Shown one piece after another: positions 9,821 to 20,925 of a stretch of DNA of 64,000 bases. This DNA is from Pelagomonas calceolata (Eukaryota; Sar; Pelagophyceae; Pelagomonadales; Pelagomonadaceae): the NCBI GenBank assembly GCA_918797485.1, contig CAKKNE010000003.1:5022001-5086000 (forward strand), given 5' to 3'. Each line of letters begins with the position of its first letter. Position 1 is the stretch's first letter. Under the pieces are notes generated by a model, which did not search any database, was not told the origin of the DNA, and saw nothing but the letters and a program-made list of their open reading frames with translations. Both the position numbers and the translations under genes were made by a program.

Positions 9821-10729
9821 ATGGCCGAGCTCTCCGACTACGAAAAGCTCCGCATCGCGAACATCCTCCGGAACGAGGCGGAGATGAAGCGGCTCGGGCT
9901 CGACGTGTCCAAGCTGACGAACGCGGCCCTCGGGCGCCAGGCGCCGACGGCGACGACGCGGCGCCGCGCCGTGCGGCCCAAGGGCGCGCCGCCGACGCGC
10001 CGGTCGCTGCGCGCCATGGGCAAGCCGGCGCCGGCGTACTCCGACGCGGCGGTGGAGCGCGACGCGAGGGAGGCGGAGGCCGCGGACCTCGCGTCGGGCG
10101 GCCGCGGTCGGAAACGCGCGCGGCCGGCGGCGGCGGCGGGCCCGCGGCCACCGCCGGCGACCGCGACGTCGATCCGGAACCTCGACGCGGACGTCGACGG
10201 CCTCCGGCGGCGGTTCCTCGGTCGCGTCGTGCCGCCGCTCGGCGGTCAGGTGAAGCGCGCCGTCATGGAGGCGGCGAGCCCGGGCGTGTCGCCGACGTTC
10301 TCGCGCATGTCGGGCATCCAGGAGTGGCGCAACGCGATCATGCTCTTCGTGAACGTCTACGGCGACGGCTACAAGAACTCCTTCGTCGGTGGCGGCGTAG
10401 AGATTACGTGGTTCGCGCAGCCGCGGCAGTGGGAGGGCACGCCGGTCGTCCAGCGGCTCGTGAACTGCGATGGCGGAGAGGTCGCCGCGGACGGCGGCGG
10501 CGAGGCCGTGCACTTCGACGAGACGCCCGTGCTCCTGTTCTGCCGCGAGGAGGGCCAGGGCTACGTCTACTGCGGCGAGCTCGCGTACCTGGGGCACGAC
10601 CCCGCCCGAATTCCCATCCGCTTCGTCTGGCAGCTCACCGACTACGAGCAGCTCAAGGACGCGCCGCCGTTCCAGTCACTCGTCGCCAACTGCCGCAACC
10701 TCCTCGCGTCTCCTCGGCCCTTGGGCTAG
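9821..10729 (+). CDS. Putative chromatin or DNA-associated protein of unknown function
   Basis: The frame is open from 9752, but I prefer the ATG at 9821, which begins MAELSDYEKLRIANILRNEA. That YEKLR-x-NI-x-RNEA-x(4)-LGL opening occurs in many nuclear plant and algal proteins. A basic, low-complexity linker with KRARPAAAAGPRPPP follows. The C-terminal ~150 residues form a compact domain: YGDGYKNSFVGGG, VEITWFAQPRQWEGTPVVQR, VLLFCREEGQGYVYCGEL and IRFVWQLTDYEQL. The pattern 'TPV...VLLFCR..GYVYCG.L...FVW.L.D...L' recalls SRA-like modified-base-binding domains attached to nuclear proteins, but I cannot assign the family firmly. Single exon, about 302 residues. Confidence 0.65.
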   Translation: MAELSDYEKLRIANILRNEAEMKRLGLDVSKLTNAALGRQAPTATTRRRAVRPKGAPPTRRSLRAMGKPAPAYSDAAVERDAREAEAADLASGGRGRKRARPAAAAGPRPPPATATSIRNLDADVDGLRRRFLGRVVPPLGGQVKRAVMEAASPGVSPTFSRMSGIQEWRNAIMLFVNVYGDGYKNSFVGGGVEITWFAQPRQWEGTPVVQRLVNCDGGEVAADGGGEAVHFDETPVLLFCREEGQGYVYCGELAYLGHDPARIPIRFVWQLTDYEQLKDAPPFQSLVANCRNLLASPRPLG

Positions 10730-10849
10730 CCCGCGATCATGATGCTGCTGTGTAAACTTCTGGTAAGATCATCTCACGGACTTTCTCACGGTTCGAGTTC
10801 AACTCAGGCTACCGTGTGACATCATGATATTTCCAAGCACGCCACGTAC

Positions 10850-10990
10850 GAGAGTGTTGTACTTTAATTCCCTAGCAAACTGGATTACAAAGTAGCGTCG
10901 TTAGACACTCAATGTATAAACTCAATTTAGAGAGTGGGAGATACATATCTAGGGTAGGAACTTGAAGGGCTAGGGGGTTTCTCTCTCTAC
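10850..10990 (-). repeat. Dispersed repeat family B, minus orientation
   Basis: Reverse complement of the copy at 6391, more diverged. It opens with CGAGAGTGTT and closes with GGTTTCTCTCTCTA, immediately followed by a GGTACCGTA array (10989-11030). Confidence 0.8.
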
Positions 10991-11320
10991 TACGGTACCG
11001 TAGGTACCGTAGGTACCGTACCGTGACTGCCGCGGCGGTGGGACACCAGTAGGGCCTGATTATTCCAAGCTCATGATAGTCCCTTATTCTGAACTCTCGC
11101 AGCGCAATGTGCCGAGATTTAGTACTATCTCTAGTGACTATTGTTGGGATGATTGGTCACACTAAGGCATGCCTGATTATCGATGAACAGTGGGATGGAA
11201 GGAGCCGATTTGACATCATCGAATTTCTGTTCAGCTTGAGCGTGTGCTTGATCGAACGCGTTTTGCACTGAAGAACCTACAGGAGGTACCTACGGTACCT
11301 ACGGTACCGTAGGTACAGCA
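10989..11320. repeat. GGTACCGTA arrays (family A) either side of a gap
   Basis: One array abuts family B at 10989-11030. A second lies at 11285-11320, about 40 bp upstream of the MFS transporter start. The 250 bp between them holds no gene. Confidence 0.8.
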
Positions 11321-11362
11321 TGAGCATGACATTGTGCGCATGCTGATTGATTTCCGGCAGCC

Positions 11363-12800
11363 ATGACAGACGACGAGGAGCACGCGTCGCTGCTGAAGAC
11401 GAGGTCCGCCGAGGCCGCGCGGCTCGGGGCGCTCTACCACGAGACGCCGGAGGTGGCCAACCTGCGGCTGTGGTGGGGCCTCTGCTACGCCAACGCCATG
11501 GGGGTCTGCGGAATCGTCTTGGTCGCCCTCGGGTCGACGCTGAGCGCGCTCGCCGCCGACTGCGGGACGACGGAGACGGCCGTGGGCACGGTGTTCATCG
11601 CGCGCGGCATCGGCGCGATCACGGGCGCGCTCGGGTCCGCGCGGCTCTACGCGCCGCCGCGGCGCGGGAACGCGGTGATGGTCGTCGTGCTGTTGCTGCT
11701 GAGCGTCGTGCTCCTCTACATGCCCTTCGTCCGCGACGTCTGGGTGCTGCACGCCACGTGGTTTCTGCTCGGCGCGTGCACGGCGACGCTCGACACCGGG
11801 TGCCAAATCATGACGCGCAAGGTCCACGGCGTGCACGCGGGGCCCTGGCTCGGCGCGAACACCGTCTGCTTCGCGATCGCGGGCGCGCTCGTCCCGCTCA
11901 TCGAGATCGTCACGGGCGAGCTCTTCGCGCAGTACGCGACGCTCGCGCGCGGCCGCGCGGAGACGACGGCGCGTCGCGTCGATCGCGCGCCGCGAGCGGG
12001 ACGCGCCGCATCCACGGGGCGCTCCGGCGCAGGCGACCATTTCCGTGCTCAACGGCGCCGCGCTCTACGCGGCGCCGCACCCCGAGAGCCCCGACGTCCG
12101 CGCGCTCCTCCCGCCGCGCGTCGGCGTGCCGGGCGGCAAGGACGGACGGCACGCCCGGGGACCCTACCACCTCGAAATTATCTTCGGCGGCGCCGTCTTC
12201 TGGCTCATCGGCGGCGCGCGCCCGGGCGGTCGTAAATCGCCGCCGCCCCTTTCGACCGGACCGGTGCGCGCAGGTAAGGTCGACTGCACGTCGTACATCA
12301 GCACGTACGTGCGGCAGACGGGCGTCGTCGCGGCGTCCAAGGCGAGCCTCTCCGTCCTCGTGCTCTGGATCGCCATCACCGTCGGCCGCCTCGTGGGACT
12401 CCAGGACCAGATCAACCTGAAGAAACAGCCGACGCGCGCAATTTTCGCGCACCTCGCCGCGTGGCTCCTGACGGGCACGGTCGGCATGTTCGCGACGGCG
12501 GTCTTTCCCGGGCAACCCTGGGCCTTTTGGACCGGCGTCGCCCTCTACGGCCTCGGCAACGGGCCCTGCGTGGGCTACTGCTACGACCTCGTCAACCGCA
12601 TGACGGTCGCGACCGAGGAGGGCATGTCCATCGTCATGTTCGGCCTGAACTTCGGCGCCTCGCTAGTTCCCTACCTCACGACGGTGATCTGGGACTACAC
12701 GAGCTCCGGACCGGGCGTCCTCATCTGGGTCACCCTCCTCTCCATGTTCATCCCGATGCCGCTGCTCGTCGCCGCCGCGATGGTCGGCAAGGTCGACTAG
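11363..12800 (+). CDS. Major facilitator superfamily transporter (MFSD4-like)
   Basis: Three exons give a polytopic membrane protein: 11363-11977, 12033-12228 and 12274-12800. The introns are 55 and 45 nt, GT-AG and phase-consistent. The second intron is a multiple of three and has no stop, so it would read through as an insertion if ignored. The N-terminal half has LWWGLCYANAMGVCGIVLVA, TVFIARGIGAITGALGSARL, VMVVVLLLLSVVLLYMPFV, FLLGACTATLDTGCQIMTR and FAIAGALVPLIEI. The C-terminal half has ALYGLGNGPCVGYCYDLVNR and the final LLSMFIPMPLLVAAAMV. The RGIGAITGALGSARLY loop and the TLDTG motif resemble the MFSD4/FucP-like sugar transporter group. Substrate is unknown; location is plasma or endomembrane. 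Confidence 0.8.
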
Positions 12801-13067
12801 GGGCGCTTTGGTAGGAGGGGCGAACTGGGGCCGTGGCCTGGTCACGTCGGGGCGGCCGCATATTTTTAAGTGAGTCCTTCGTTAAGTCTCCAGGCGAGTT
12901 TTTTTTCATATCTCGCTTTATTCGCCTGCCGCGGCGTGGGGAGGGGTTCCATGCCATACTAGTAGCTGGAGTGTCAAGCGGCGTGATGTGGAGCTCCGCC
13001 TCCTCCGTCCTCGGATTCTAATGTATTTATTTACCTGCCCCGCTGGCGGGCCGGGAGGTATTTATTC

Positions 13068-13500
13068 GAAGCTCCGGTTGGGTCACGGTATCCTGACTGA
13101 GCAGGGCGAAGGCTCATAGCTTGTTCCTTATTTTTTAGATCTTCCATATAGGCCTTACTGCCAGAAAAACCAGTAATCATTAATCAGCTCGGAGCCAGGC
13201 CTTCACCAACACGCCCGCGCACGCCGCGACGACTCACGCTTCTCCGACCGGCAGCAAGCTTACGTACACGCTCGCGGGGGATAGCTCCCCCGACACTTCC
13301 CCCAAAAGGACTTGATAGTAGAGAACCCGAACTCACCCTAGGGGGTCCCAAAACCCGAAATGATCGCTAGCGGCCAAACGCTGTCGACGTAGAAACCCGC
13401 GAGCTCAGGAGGCCCGGGGCTCGATCGCCAGTGATTTATCTTTAGCTTTGTCTTAGACTAGCGGCCTGTACTTAGATAGAGCAGGTAAGACACTAGCAAG
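13068..13500 (-). repeat. Composite dispersed repeat (C-E-D-H order, reverse of the unit at 29 kb)
   Basis: In plus coordinates it starts with a reversed family C segment (AGCTCCGGTTGGGTCACGGT, 13068-13135). Then comes a plus-strand gene-fragment segment E (13197-13320, ending in GCGGGGGATAGCTCCCCCGA), then D (13385-13460) and H (13470-13500, TAGCGGCCTGTACTTAG). The same blocks in opposite order form the units at 28.96-29.52 and 30.87-31.18 kb. The remainder of 12801-13657 shows no gene. Confidence 0.75.
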
Positions 13501-13657
13501 CATAGTAGAGCAGCAAAAAAAACGCACCGGTGTGAATTTTTGCTACTGCATTGCGCGTTCTGCGCGGGGCGCAATTGATCGCTACGTGTATAGCTTAACG
13601 ATAAGTCAGCAAATCCAAAAAAAAAGGGCGATATAGACCAGGAGACGACAAAAGCAA

Positions 13658-15694
13658 ATGACGCGCTCGCCGCTGCCCGAGGCGGCGGCCGAGGTCGCGG
13701 CGCTCCGCCGCCGCATTGCCGAGTCGGCGCCGCGCCGCGGCTGGCGCCCGCCCGACGACGCCGCCGTGCGCTTCGCGACGCTGCCGCTGTCGGCGCGGAC
13801 GCTCGCGGGCCTCGCGGCCGGCGGCTTCGAGACGCTCAAGCCGATCCAGCGCGCGGCGATCCCGCACGCGCTCGCGGACCGCGACGTGCTCGGCGCGGCC
13901 CGCACGGGTTCGGGGAAGACGCTGGCGTTCCTGGTCCCGGCCGTCGAGGCGCTGTACCGCGAGCGGTGGGCGCGCGAGGACGGCCTGGGCGCGCTCGTCG
14001 TCTCGCCGACGCGCGAGCTCGCGCTGCAGATCTTCGGGGTGCTGCGCGTCGTCGGCGCGCGGCACGACTTCTCGGCGGGCCTGATCACCGGCGGTCGCAC
14101 GCGCGACTGGGCGGCGGAGCAGGCGCGCGTCGTCCGCGCGAGCCTCCTCGTGGCGACGCCCGGCCGCGCGCTCCAGCACCTCGAGGAGACGCCCGGCCTC
14201 GACGCGGGGCGCCTGCAGGCGCTCGTCGTCGACGAGGCCGACCGCGTGGTCGACCTCGGCTTCGCGCCGCAGCTCGACGCCATCGCGACGTACCTGCCGG
14301 CCGCGGGCGAGCGGCGGACGTGGCTCTTCTCGGCGACGCTCGCGGGCGTCGGCGGCGGCGGCGACGCGCGCCCGGGCGCGCGGCTCGCGCGGCTCCGCGC
14401 GCTCGCGGACGCGGCGACCGTCGAGTTCGTCGTGGCGCGCGACGACCGGGCGGCGCTCCTGCGCGCCGGCGCGCCCGCGGCGGCGGCGGCGGCGACCGCC
14501 GCGCCGACGCCGGCCGCGCTCGCGCAGCGCCTCGTCGTCTGCGCCCTCGAGGACAAGCTCGACCTCCTCTACGCGTTTGTCCGCGCGCACGTCGCGAGCA
14601 AGACGCTCGTGTTCGTGAGCACGTGCGCGCAGGCGCGGTTCCTCCTCGAGGCGCTCCGCGGCGCGCGGCCCGGCGCGCCGCTCGCCGCCCTCCACGGCAA
14701 GCAGAGCCAGGCGAAGCGCGTCGCCGTCTTCCGCGCGTTCGCGGCGCGCTCCGGCGGCGCCGTCCTCGTCGCGACCGACGTCGCGGCGCGCGGCCTCGAC
14801 GTCCCCGACGTCGACTGGGTCGTGCAGCTCGACGCGCCCGAGGACGCGGACGCGTACGTCCACCGCGTCGGCCGGGCGGCGCGGAACGGGCGGCGGGGCG
14901 ACGCGCTGCTCGTCGTCGCGCCGCACGAGCGCGCCCGCGTCGACGCGGCGCTCGCGGCGGCGGGGCTGCGCGTCGACGTCGTCCGGGCCGACCCCCGGCG
15001 CGCGCGTTCGGTCCGCGCGCACGTCGACGCGCTCGTCGCGTCGCGGCCCGAGGCGCGCGCGGCCGCCGTCCGGTGCTTCCGCGCCTACGTCCGCGCCGCG
15101 GCGCTCCACGCCGGCGCCGACGCGGCCGCGCTGCCGCTCGCCGCCTACGCGCGGTCGCTGGGCCTCCCGACGGCGCCGCGCGTCGCGCTCCCGCGGTCGC
15201 CGGCCGCCGCCGCGGACGCGCGCGAGCGCGCGCACGTCGCCAAGAACGCGAACCGCAAGCTCGCGCGCCTCAAGGCGCAGATTGCCGCCGCGAAGACGCG
15301 CGCGCCCGCGACGGCGGCGCGTGCCGGCGCCGCCGAAGACGACGGCCCGCTCGTGCGCGCGCGCGCCGGCGCCTCGGCCGCCGCCGCCGCCGCCCTCGCG
15401 CGCGCAGCCGCCGCGCCGCCGCCACCGCGCGCCCGCGCCAAGCGCCTGCGGCTCGACGCCGCGGGCACGTCGACGGCCGCCGCGCCGCCGACGCGCTTCG
15501 ACGACGACGGGCGTGCGGTCGCGCCCGCCGCGACGGCCTTCGCCGCTGCCGCCCCCCCGCGGACCGGCCCCGCCCTCGCGCACGCGAGCGACGAATTCGT
15601 CGCGCGCGTGCGAGAACGGCTCCGCCTCACCGCCGCGGGGGACCGGGCGGCCGAGCGGAACCGGCGCCAGGAGAAGAAGCGGCGCCGCCAGTGA
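13658..15694 (+). CDS. DDX10: DEAD-box ATP-dependent RNA helicase DDX10/Dbp4
   Basis: Single-exon 678-residue protein. Motifs in order: FETLKPIQRAAIPHAL (Q motif region), LGAARTGSGKTLAFLVP (Walker A, about residue 85), SPTRELALQ, ITGGR, VATPGRALQHLEE, LVVDEADRVVDLGF (DEAD), LFSATL, then the helicase C domain with LHGKQSQAKR, VLVATDVAARGLDVPDVDWV and YVHRVGRAARNGRRGDALL. The phrases ALYRERW, VLRVVGARHDFSAGLITGG and QHLEETPGLDA follow human DDX10 and yeast Dbp4 closely. That helicase acts in the nucleolus to release the U14 snoRNP during 18S rRNA processing. The C-terminal ~250 residues are basic, Ala/Arg-rich and end in RRQEKKRRRQ, as in Dbp4. The DDX10 'SATQ' is SATL here. Confidence 0.9.
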   Translation: MTRSPLPEAAAEVAALRRRIAESAPRRGWRPPDDAAVRFATLPLSARTLAGLAAGGFETLKPIQRAAIPHALADRDVLGAARTGSGKTLAFLVPAVEALYRERWAREDGLGALVVSPTRELALQIFGVLRVVGARHDFSAGLITGGRTRDWAAEQARVVRASLLVATPGRALQHLEETPGLDAGRLQALVVDEADRVVDLGFAPQLDAIATYLPAAGERRTWLFSATLAGVGGGGDARPGARLARLRALADAATVEFVVARDDRAALLRAGAPAAAAAATAAPTPAALAQRLVVCALEDKLDLLYAFVRAHVASKTLVFVSTCAQARFLLEALRGARPGAPLAALHGKQSQAKRVAVFRAFAARSGGAVLVATDVAARGLDVPDVDWVVQLDAPEDADAYVHRVGRAARNGRRGDALLVVAPHERARVDAALAAAGLRVDVVRADPRRARSVRAHVDALVASRPEARAAAVRCFRAYVRAAALHAGADAAALPLAAYARSLGLPTAPRVALPRSPAAAADARERAHVAKNANRKLARLKAQIAAAKTRAPATAARAGAAEDDGPLVRARAGASAAAAAALARAAAAPPPPRARAKRLRLDAAGTSTAAAPPTRFDDDGRAVAPAATAFAAAAPPRTGPALAHASDEFVARVRERLRLTAAGDRAAERNRRQEKKRRRQ

Positions 15695-16208
15695 TGTGCT
15701 AGAAGTAAAAGAAAGATATGCCAGCGGAGGGTCTCTGCCGCGGGCCCTTTAGGAAGCCCGGGATATTAGATCGCTAACTTGAAGCGGCTGTTACCTCCAG
15801 CGTCCACGACAGCGGAGAAATCGAATTCAGAATTTAACTATTCTGCCAGACAGTGGGTTAAAAAGAAGATGTATTTTTTTGTAAAAGGTTGCTTTGCTTA
15901 GAGCTAGGCCACCTAGCCGCGGAGCCGACGCCTCCCTGCGTGACCGCACGCCCGCCCAAGGTTACTACACCAGCCTGAGAATAGTCAAATCGGCCTCGAG
16001 TTTAAGTCTCCTCGAGTCCTCGCTGTGTGCCAGTAATGTATTCATCCGGTCGTGGTCCGCACTGGGCGCCGAGGACCCATGTCGTCGCCAGCGGACGCAC
16101 CCAGCAGGGTGGCGTTCTTCGGCAAGGATAGGGCGACTCTTCCAGCGAGGGCATGGAGCTAGGAGTATGGTGGATCCGAGTCGTTACGCACCGCGAGGAG
16201 GCGGGCCC
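15695..16208. other. Intergenic spacer between convergent genes
   Basis: No convincing gene. An A/T-rich stretch near 15835-15895 (TTTTTTTGTAAAAGG) lies in the 3' region of DDX10. The rest is mixed. Confidence 0.5.
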
Positions 16209-19200
16209 TCAGCCCCCGACGAGCTCCAGCAAGGACATCATTGCCGCGAGGAACGTGTCGTAGGCCGGTGCGAGATCGTCCGGCGCGTCGCGGCGGGAGA
16301 GCGCGGCGTCGCAAGCGCCCTGGAGGTCGTCGAGCGCCGCGACGGGGAGCCAGCCGGTTGAAGCGGCCTCGTCGGCGCGCGTGGCGTCGAGGGCCGCGGC
16401 GGCGACGCGGCACGCGCGGGCGAGGCGGCCGTGGGCGCAGTAGAGCCGCACGAGCGGGCACGCGCGCGCGAGGGCGCCGCCGCGGCCGTGCGGTCGCCAG
16501 AGGGCCGCTTCGAGGAAGTCGGGCACGTCGCGGCCCCGGGCGACGTACGCGCGCGCGGCGGCGAGCGCGGCGGGCGCCGCGCCGCCGGCGGGCGGCGTCG
16601 CGAGCGCGGCGCGGAGGATCGTCTCCTTGCGCGCGGCCGGCGTCGCGCGCACGGGCGCGCCCAGCGCGCGCGCCGCGCCGCCGGCGACGAACGGACTCAG
16701 GCGGTCGGCGGCCGCGACGTCGTCGGCGCGCGCCGGCGCGCCGCCGGCCGCGAGCGCCGCGCACGCGGCGCCGAGCGAGCCCGCGACGGCCGCGTACGCC
16801 GCGACGGGCGTCGGGGCGGCGGCGGCGGCGCGGAGCGCCGCCGCGTGGCGGCCGACGCGCGCGAGCTCGACGGGCGCGTCGCGCGCGTCGCCGCCGCCGG
16901 CGACCGCCGCGAGCCGGAGCCGCGCGGCGCGCGCCGCGACGCGGCGCGCGCAGGGCGCCGCGGCGTCGAGGCGCAGGGGCGCCGCCGCCGCCGCGCCGCC
17001 GTCGTCCGGCGCGCGCGCCGCGACGACCGCGTCGGCGGGCGCCGCGAGCCGCAGGCTCGCGAGCGCCGCGACGTCGGCCGCGAGCGCCGCCGCCGCGCCG
17101 GCGGTGCCGACGCGGTCGAGCCGCGCCGCGCACTCGAGCTGGCCGCGCGCCGCGTCGGCGTGCGCGCCGCGCGCCACGCGGAGCGCGTAGAGGCACTTGT
17201 ACGCGTCGACGCCGCGGGCGAACGGCGCGCCGCGGTCGTCGCGGAGCCAGTCGGCGGCGAAGGTCGCGTCGACGGCGTCGCGGCGCGCGACGGCCTCGAG
17301 CGCGCCTTCGAGGGCGAGCGTCTCGCGCGCGGTCCGCGGCGCCGCCGCCGCGAGCAGTCCGAGGTGCCCGCGCTCGACGAGCCGCCGCGCGACGCGCCCG
17401 ACGGCGGCGTCGGCGGCGTCGAGGCCGGCGAACGCGGCCGCGTCGGCCTTGTCGAGCGCCTCGAGGGCGAGGTCCTTCGCCCACGCGGCCAGCGCCGGCG
17501 TCGCCGCGCCGACGTCCGACGCCAGCGTCGCGAGGTGGAGCGCGGCGCGGCGGTCGCCGCCGCGCGCGAGCGCGCGCGCGTCGTCGCCGAGGCCGCGCGC
17601 GGCCGCCGGGCCGGCCCGCGCCGCGCGCGCCGCCAGGCCCGACGCGTCCGACGCGTCGAGGCGCGCGCCGAGCGCGTCCGGCAGGAGCGCGCACCAGCAG
17701 GCGGCTGCGACGTACGCCGCGGCCGCGCCGCCGCGCGCGCGCGCGCCGACCGCCGCGCAGCGGTCCACCAAACCGCGCCCCGGTGCGAACAGGTCGCAGA
17801 GGGCCGCGTCCGGCGCGTCCGGCGCCGCGCGCGCACCGCCGTCCGCCAGGGCGACGCGCTGACCGCCGCCCGGCGCCGTCGACGCGGTCGCGAGGCGCCG
17901 CGCGCGAAGGGCCGCGGCGGCCGCGCCGACCGCGGCGTCCGCGAGCGCGTCGCCGCCCGCCGCGCCGGCCGCGCCCCCCAGGAGGGCGACCTGTGCGAGG
18001 ATCAACCCGTGAGCCGGGTTCTCTCGGGCATTCCTCAGGAACTCGCTGCTCGGCGACGGCGCGGCCGCGCCGGCTACGCCGAGAGACGAAGGCGCCGCGC
18101 ACTTTTGATTTCCGCACAGAGGGCGACCGCCGCGAGCGTCGCCGCCGCGGCCGCCGCGGCCGCCGCGCGCGCCGCGGCCGCCGCGACGAGCGCGCGGCGC
18201 GCGACGCGCGACGGCGCGCGCGCGCGCGCGCGGGGCGCGCCGGCCCCGCGACGGAGCGCCTCGAGCAGGCCGCTACCGCTCGGGTCTACGGCGGCGTCGA
18301 CGACGGCCGCGACCGCCGCGGCGTCCCAGGCGCCGGTCGGCGCGACCGCGGCGACCGCGGCGCGGCACGCGCGCGCGAGCGCGACGTCGGCGCGCGCCGC
18401 CGCGCGCGCCGCCGCGCGGAGCGCGTCGCCCGGCGCCGCCGCGCCCGCCGACGGCGCGACCGCGCGCGGGCCGCCCGCGGCCGCGGCCGCGACGCGCGCT
18501 ATGAGCGCGCGGCCCGCGGACGCCGCGTCGACCGCCGTGGCCGCCGCGGCGAGCGCGTGCGCCGCGGGCGGCGGCCGCGGCGCCGCGGCGAGCGCGCGCG
18601 GCCAAGCCGCCGCGTCCGGCGGCGCCGCGGCGGGCAGCGCGACGGCGAGGCCGGCCGCGAGGACGCAGGGCGGCGCGGCGCCAAGGCCGGCCGCGCCGTC
18701 GACGAAGCCCAGCGGCCGCGCGTCGGCGAGCGCCTGCGCGTCGGCGAGCGCGAGGACGCGCGCCCACGCCGCGCAGAGCGCGTCGCAGCGGTCCTCGAAG
18801 GAGGCGCCGCGGGCCGCCGGCGACCGGCGGTAGCCGTCGCGCGCGGCCTCGAGGCACGCGTCGAGGGCGTCGCCGTCGCGCGCGGCTTGTCCATCGCGCC
18901 GCGCGACGCGCGGCAGCGAGTGCGCGACCGTGCGTCGGAGCGCGGCCGCCGAGGCGCGGCCCGGCGCGCGGAGCCGCCGGAGCCAGTGCGCCTCGAGCGC
19001 CGCGGACGCGCGCGCCCAGTCGGCGTGGCCGAACAGCGCCGCCCAGGACTTGTCGCCGCGCCGCGCCCGCAACGCGCCGTCGGCCGCCGCGGCGCGCGCG
19101 CGCGCGCGCCCCGCCCGCGCCGTCGCGACGCCGGTCGCGAGGTCGTGCGCGACGAGGCACGTGCCCGCGGGCCCGTCGCCGCGCCGCCGCCACGCCGACC

Positions 19201-20236
19201 ACAGCGTGCCGCCTCGGGCTCCCGCCGCCTCGAGCTCGTCGCACGTCGCGGCGCGCCCCCCGGGCCACGCCGGCGGCGCCGGGCGCGCGCCCGCGGCGCC
19301 GTCCGCGCCGACGACCGCGCCAGCGGCCGGGGCGGCGCCGCAATCCAGAAACAGCGCGAACGCGTCGGCGCCGGCCGCGGCGACGACGGTCGCCGGGCCC
19401 AGCGCCGCCGCCGGCGCCCCCGCCGCCGGCGCGAGCGCGACGCGCGCGCGCAGCGCGCCCGTCGCGGCGGCCCACAGCGACAGCCGCCAGTCGGCGCGCG
19501 CGGCGGCGACGACGGCGCCGTCGGCCTCGCCGCACGCGGCGAGCGCCACGACGGGCGCGGCCGCGCCGCCGCCGAAGAGTCTCGTCTTCCCCGCCACATC
19601 GCGCAGCGCGACGAAGCTCGAGTCGCCCGCCTCGTCGCCGACGCGCAGCGCGCAGACGTCGCCGCTCCGGAGCGGGAAGCACGCGGTCCGCGGCGCCGCC
19701 CAGCACGCCATCGTCACGCGCTCGGGCGCGCCGAGGACGTCCTCGAGCGAGAAGGCGCGGCCCTCGAGGCGCCGCGTGCGCGCGGCTGCCGCGACGCCGC
19801 CGCCCAAGTCGACGACGTGGACGTGCGCCTGTGTTATGGCGAGCGCGACGGCGCGGCGGGCGCCGCCCCCGGCCGGCACCTGCGCGGGCATCGAGCGCTG
19901 AGCTACTGCCACAGTGGTCGACAGCATGGGCGTTTTTTCCGCGCCGGGCGGCGCGACGCGGCAGCACGCGTCGCCGCGCGCCGGCGCCGGCGACGCGAGG
20001 CGGAGCGCCACGCACGGCGGCGCGACGTCCTCGTCGTCCGCCGCGAGCGCCAGCTCGCCCAAGACGAGGACGTCGCCCGCGCAGCGCCAGACGAGCAGCG
20101 CGCCCGCGTCGTCGGCGGCGCCGCCGCCCCACGCGGCCAGGAGCCCGAGCTGCTCGCCGCGCGGCGCCGGCGACCAGGGCGTCGACGCCGCTATTGGTGC
20201 GAGGCCGTCGGCGACCGCGTAGTGCTCCATGTCCAT
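16209..20236 (-). CDS. NUP160: Nucleoporin NUP160, scaffold of the nuclear pore Y-complex
   Basis: Two long minus-strand frames form one gene of about 1300 residues. Exon 1 begins at the ATG at 20236 (MDMEHYAVADGLAPIAAS) and gives a beta-propeller-like N-terminus followed by helices. Its FEDRCDALCAAWARVLALAD and ADARPLGFVD correspond to the 'W..F...C..Y...PLGL' helical motif of NUP160. Exon 2 starts around 17990 (after CTCGCACAG) and ends LVRLYCAHGRLARACRVAAA followed by TGWLPVAALDDLQGACDAAL, the typical NUP160 C-terminus. The intron is about 130 nt; the best phase-consistent donor is a GTCGCCC near 18120, but the donor is not certain. NUP160 is a core member of the NUP107-160 complex. The protein is extremely Ala/Arg-rich through GC pressure. 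No close paralogue would explain both halves better. Confidence 0.7.
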
Positions 20237-20925
20237 TGTCTGAGAGCCCTTGCGATGATGCCGCGCGCGCCCAAGGACCTGGTCTTGTTTGCTTGCCTAG
20301 TGTCTTACAAGCCGCTAGCCCGTTTTTATTTTGAGAGTTTCGTCGCGGTCTTCCTCCTTTGGGCCAGTTCGAGGTGTGTCGGCCTCAAGGGCAGCCTTCT
20401 TAGGACGCGTGCGGGTTGCGTCACGGTAAGCGCAAGACAGTCAGAGTTTGCCACACGGTGTGTCCTTGTACCGGCGCTGGGCTCGAGGAGTACCCGCCCC
20501 GGGCTTGGCTCAGAGGCTCCTGAGGTTGCGTAGGTCAGTAGGATAGGATAGGAAGGGAGTTGCGGTCTAAGACTCGGAATAAGGAACTAGCTCCTAAGAG
20601 CGCTTCTCCCTGCTCAGTCAGGATACCGTGACCCAACCGGAGCTTCGAAATGGCAATAAGATAGCGATATAAAGGATTCTCAATCTCTTAGCCTGAGAGC
20701 TAGGGAAGAGCTAGGCCGCCTAGCCACCTGGCGAAACGAGCTCCGACGCGGGGCCCGTTTATCTACTTCTAGTATTCCAAGTTATAAATCCCCCATTTCC
20801 AAAGAAAGGCCAGCAGCACACATCCGAGGGCGGAGACGATGGCGACGGGACGCTAGATTGACTAAAAACGCCGTGGTTCGCCTGGACGCGCCCGCTGTAA
20901 AATGGACTGGCAAAATGCTCCTTGT
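20237..20925. repeat. Intergenic region with repeat blocks H and C
   Basis: Contains CCTAGTGTCTTACAAGCCGC (block H, about 20297-20320) and a family C copy at about 20572-20652 (AAGGAACTAGCTCCTAAGAG, then CTTCTCCCTGCTCAGTCAGG). The gene-fragment block E of the complete unit is missing here. No gene was recognised. Confidence 0.65.

Noticed and set aside
13595-15583. Long minus-strand frame opposite DDX10
   Set aside because: Shadow; the plus strand has all helicase motifs.
16241-20533. A 1430-codon open frame on the plus strand, and several 500-800-codon plus-strand frames overlapping it
   Set aside because: Arg/Ala/Pro repeats from high GC only; the minus strand codes for NUP160 with recognisable helices and a conserved C-terminus.
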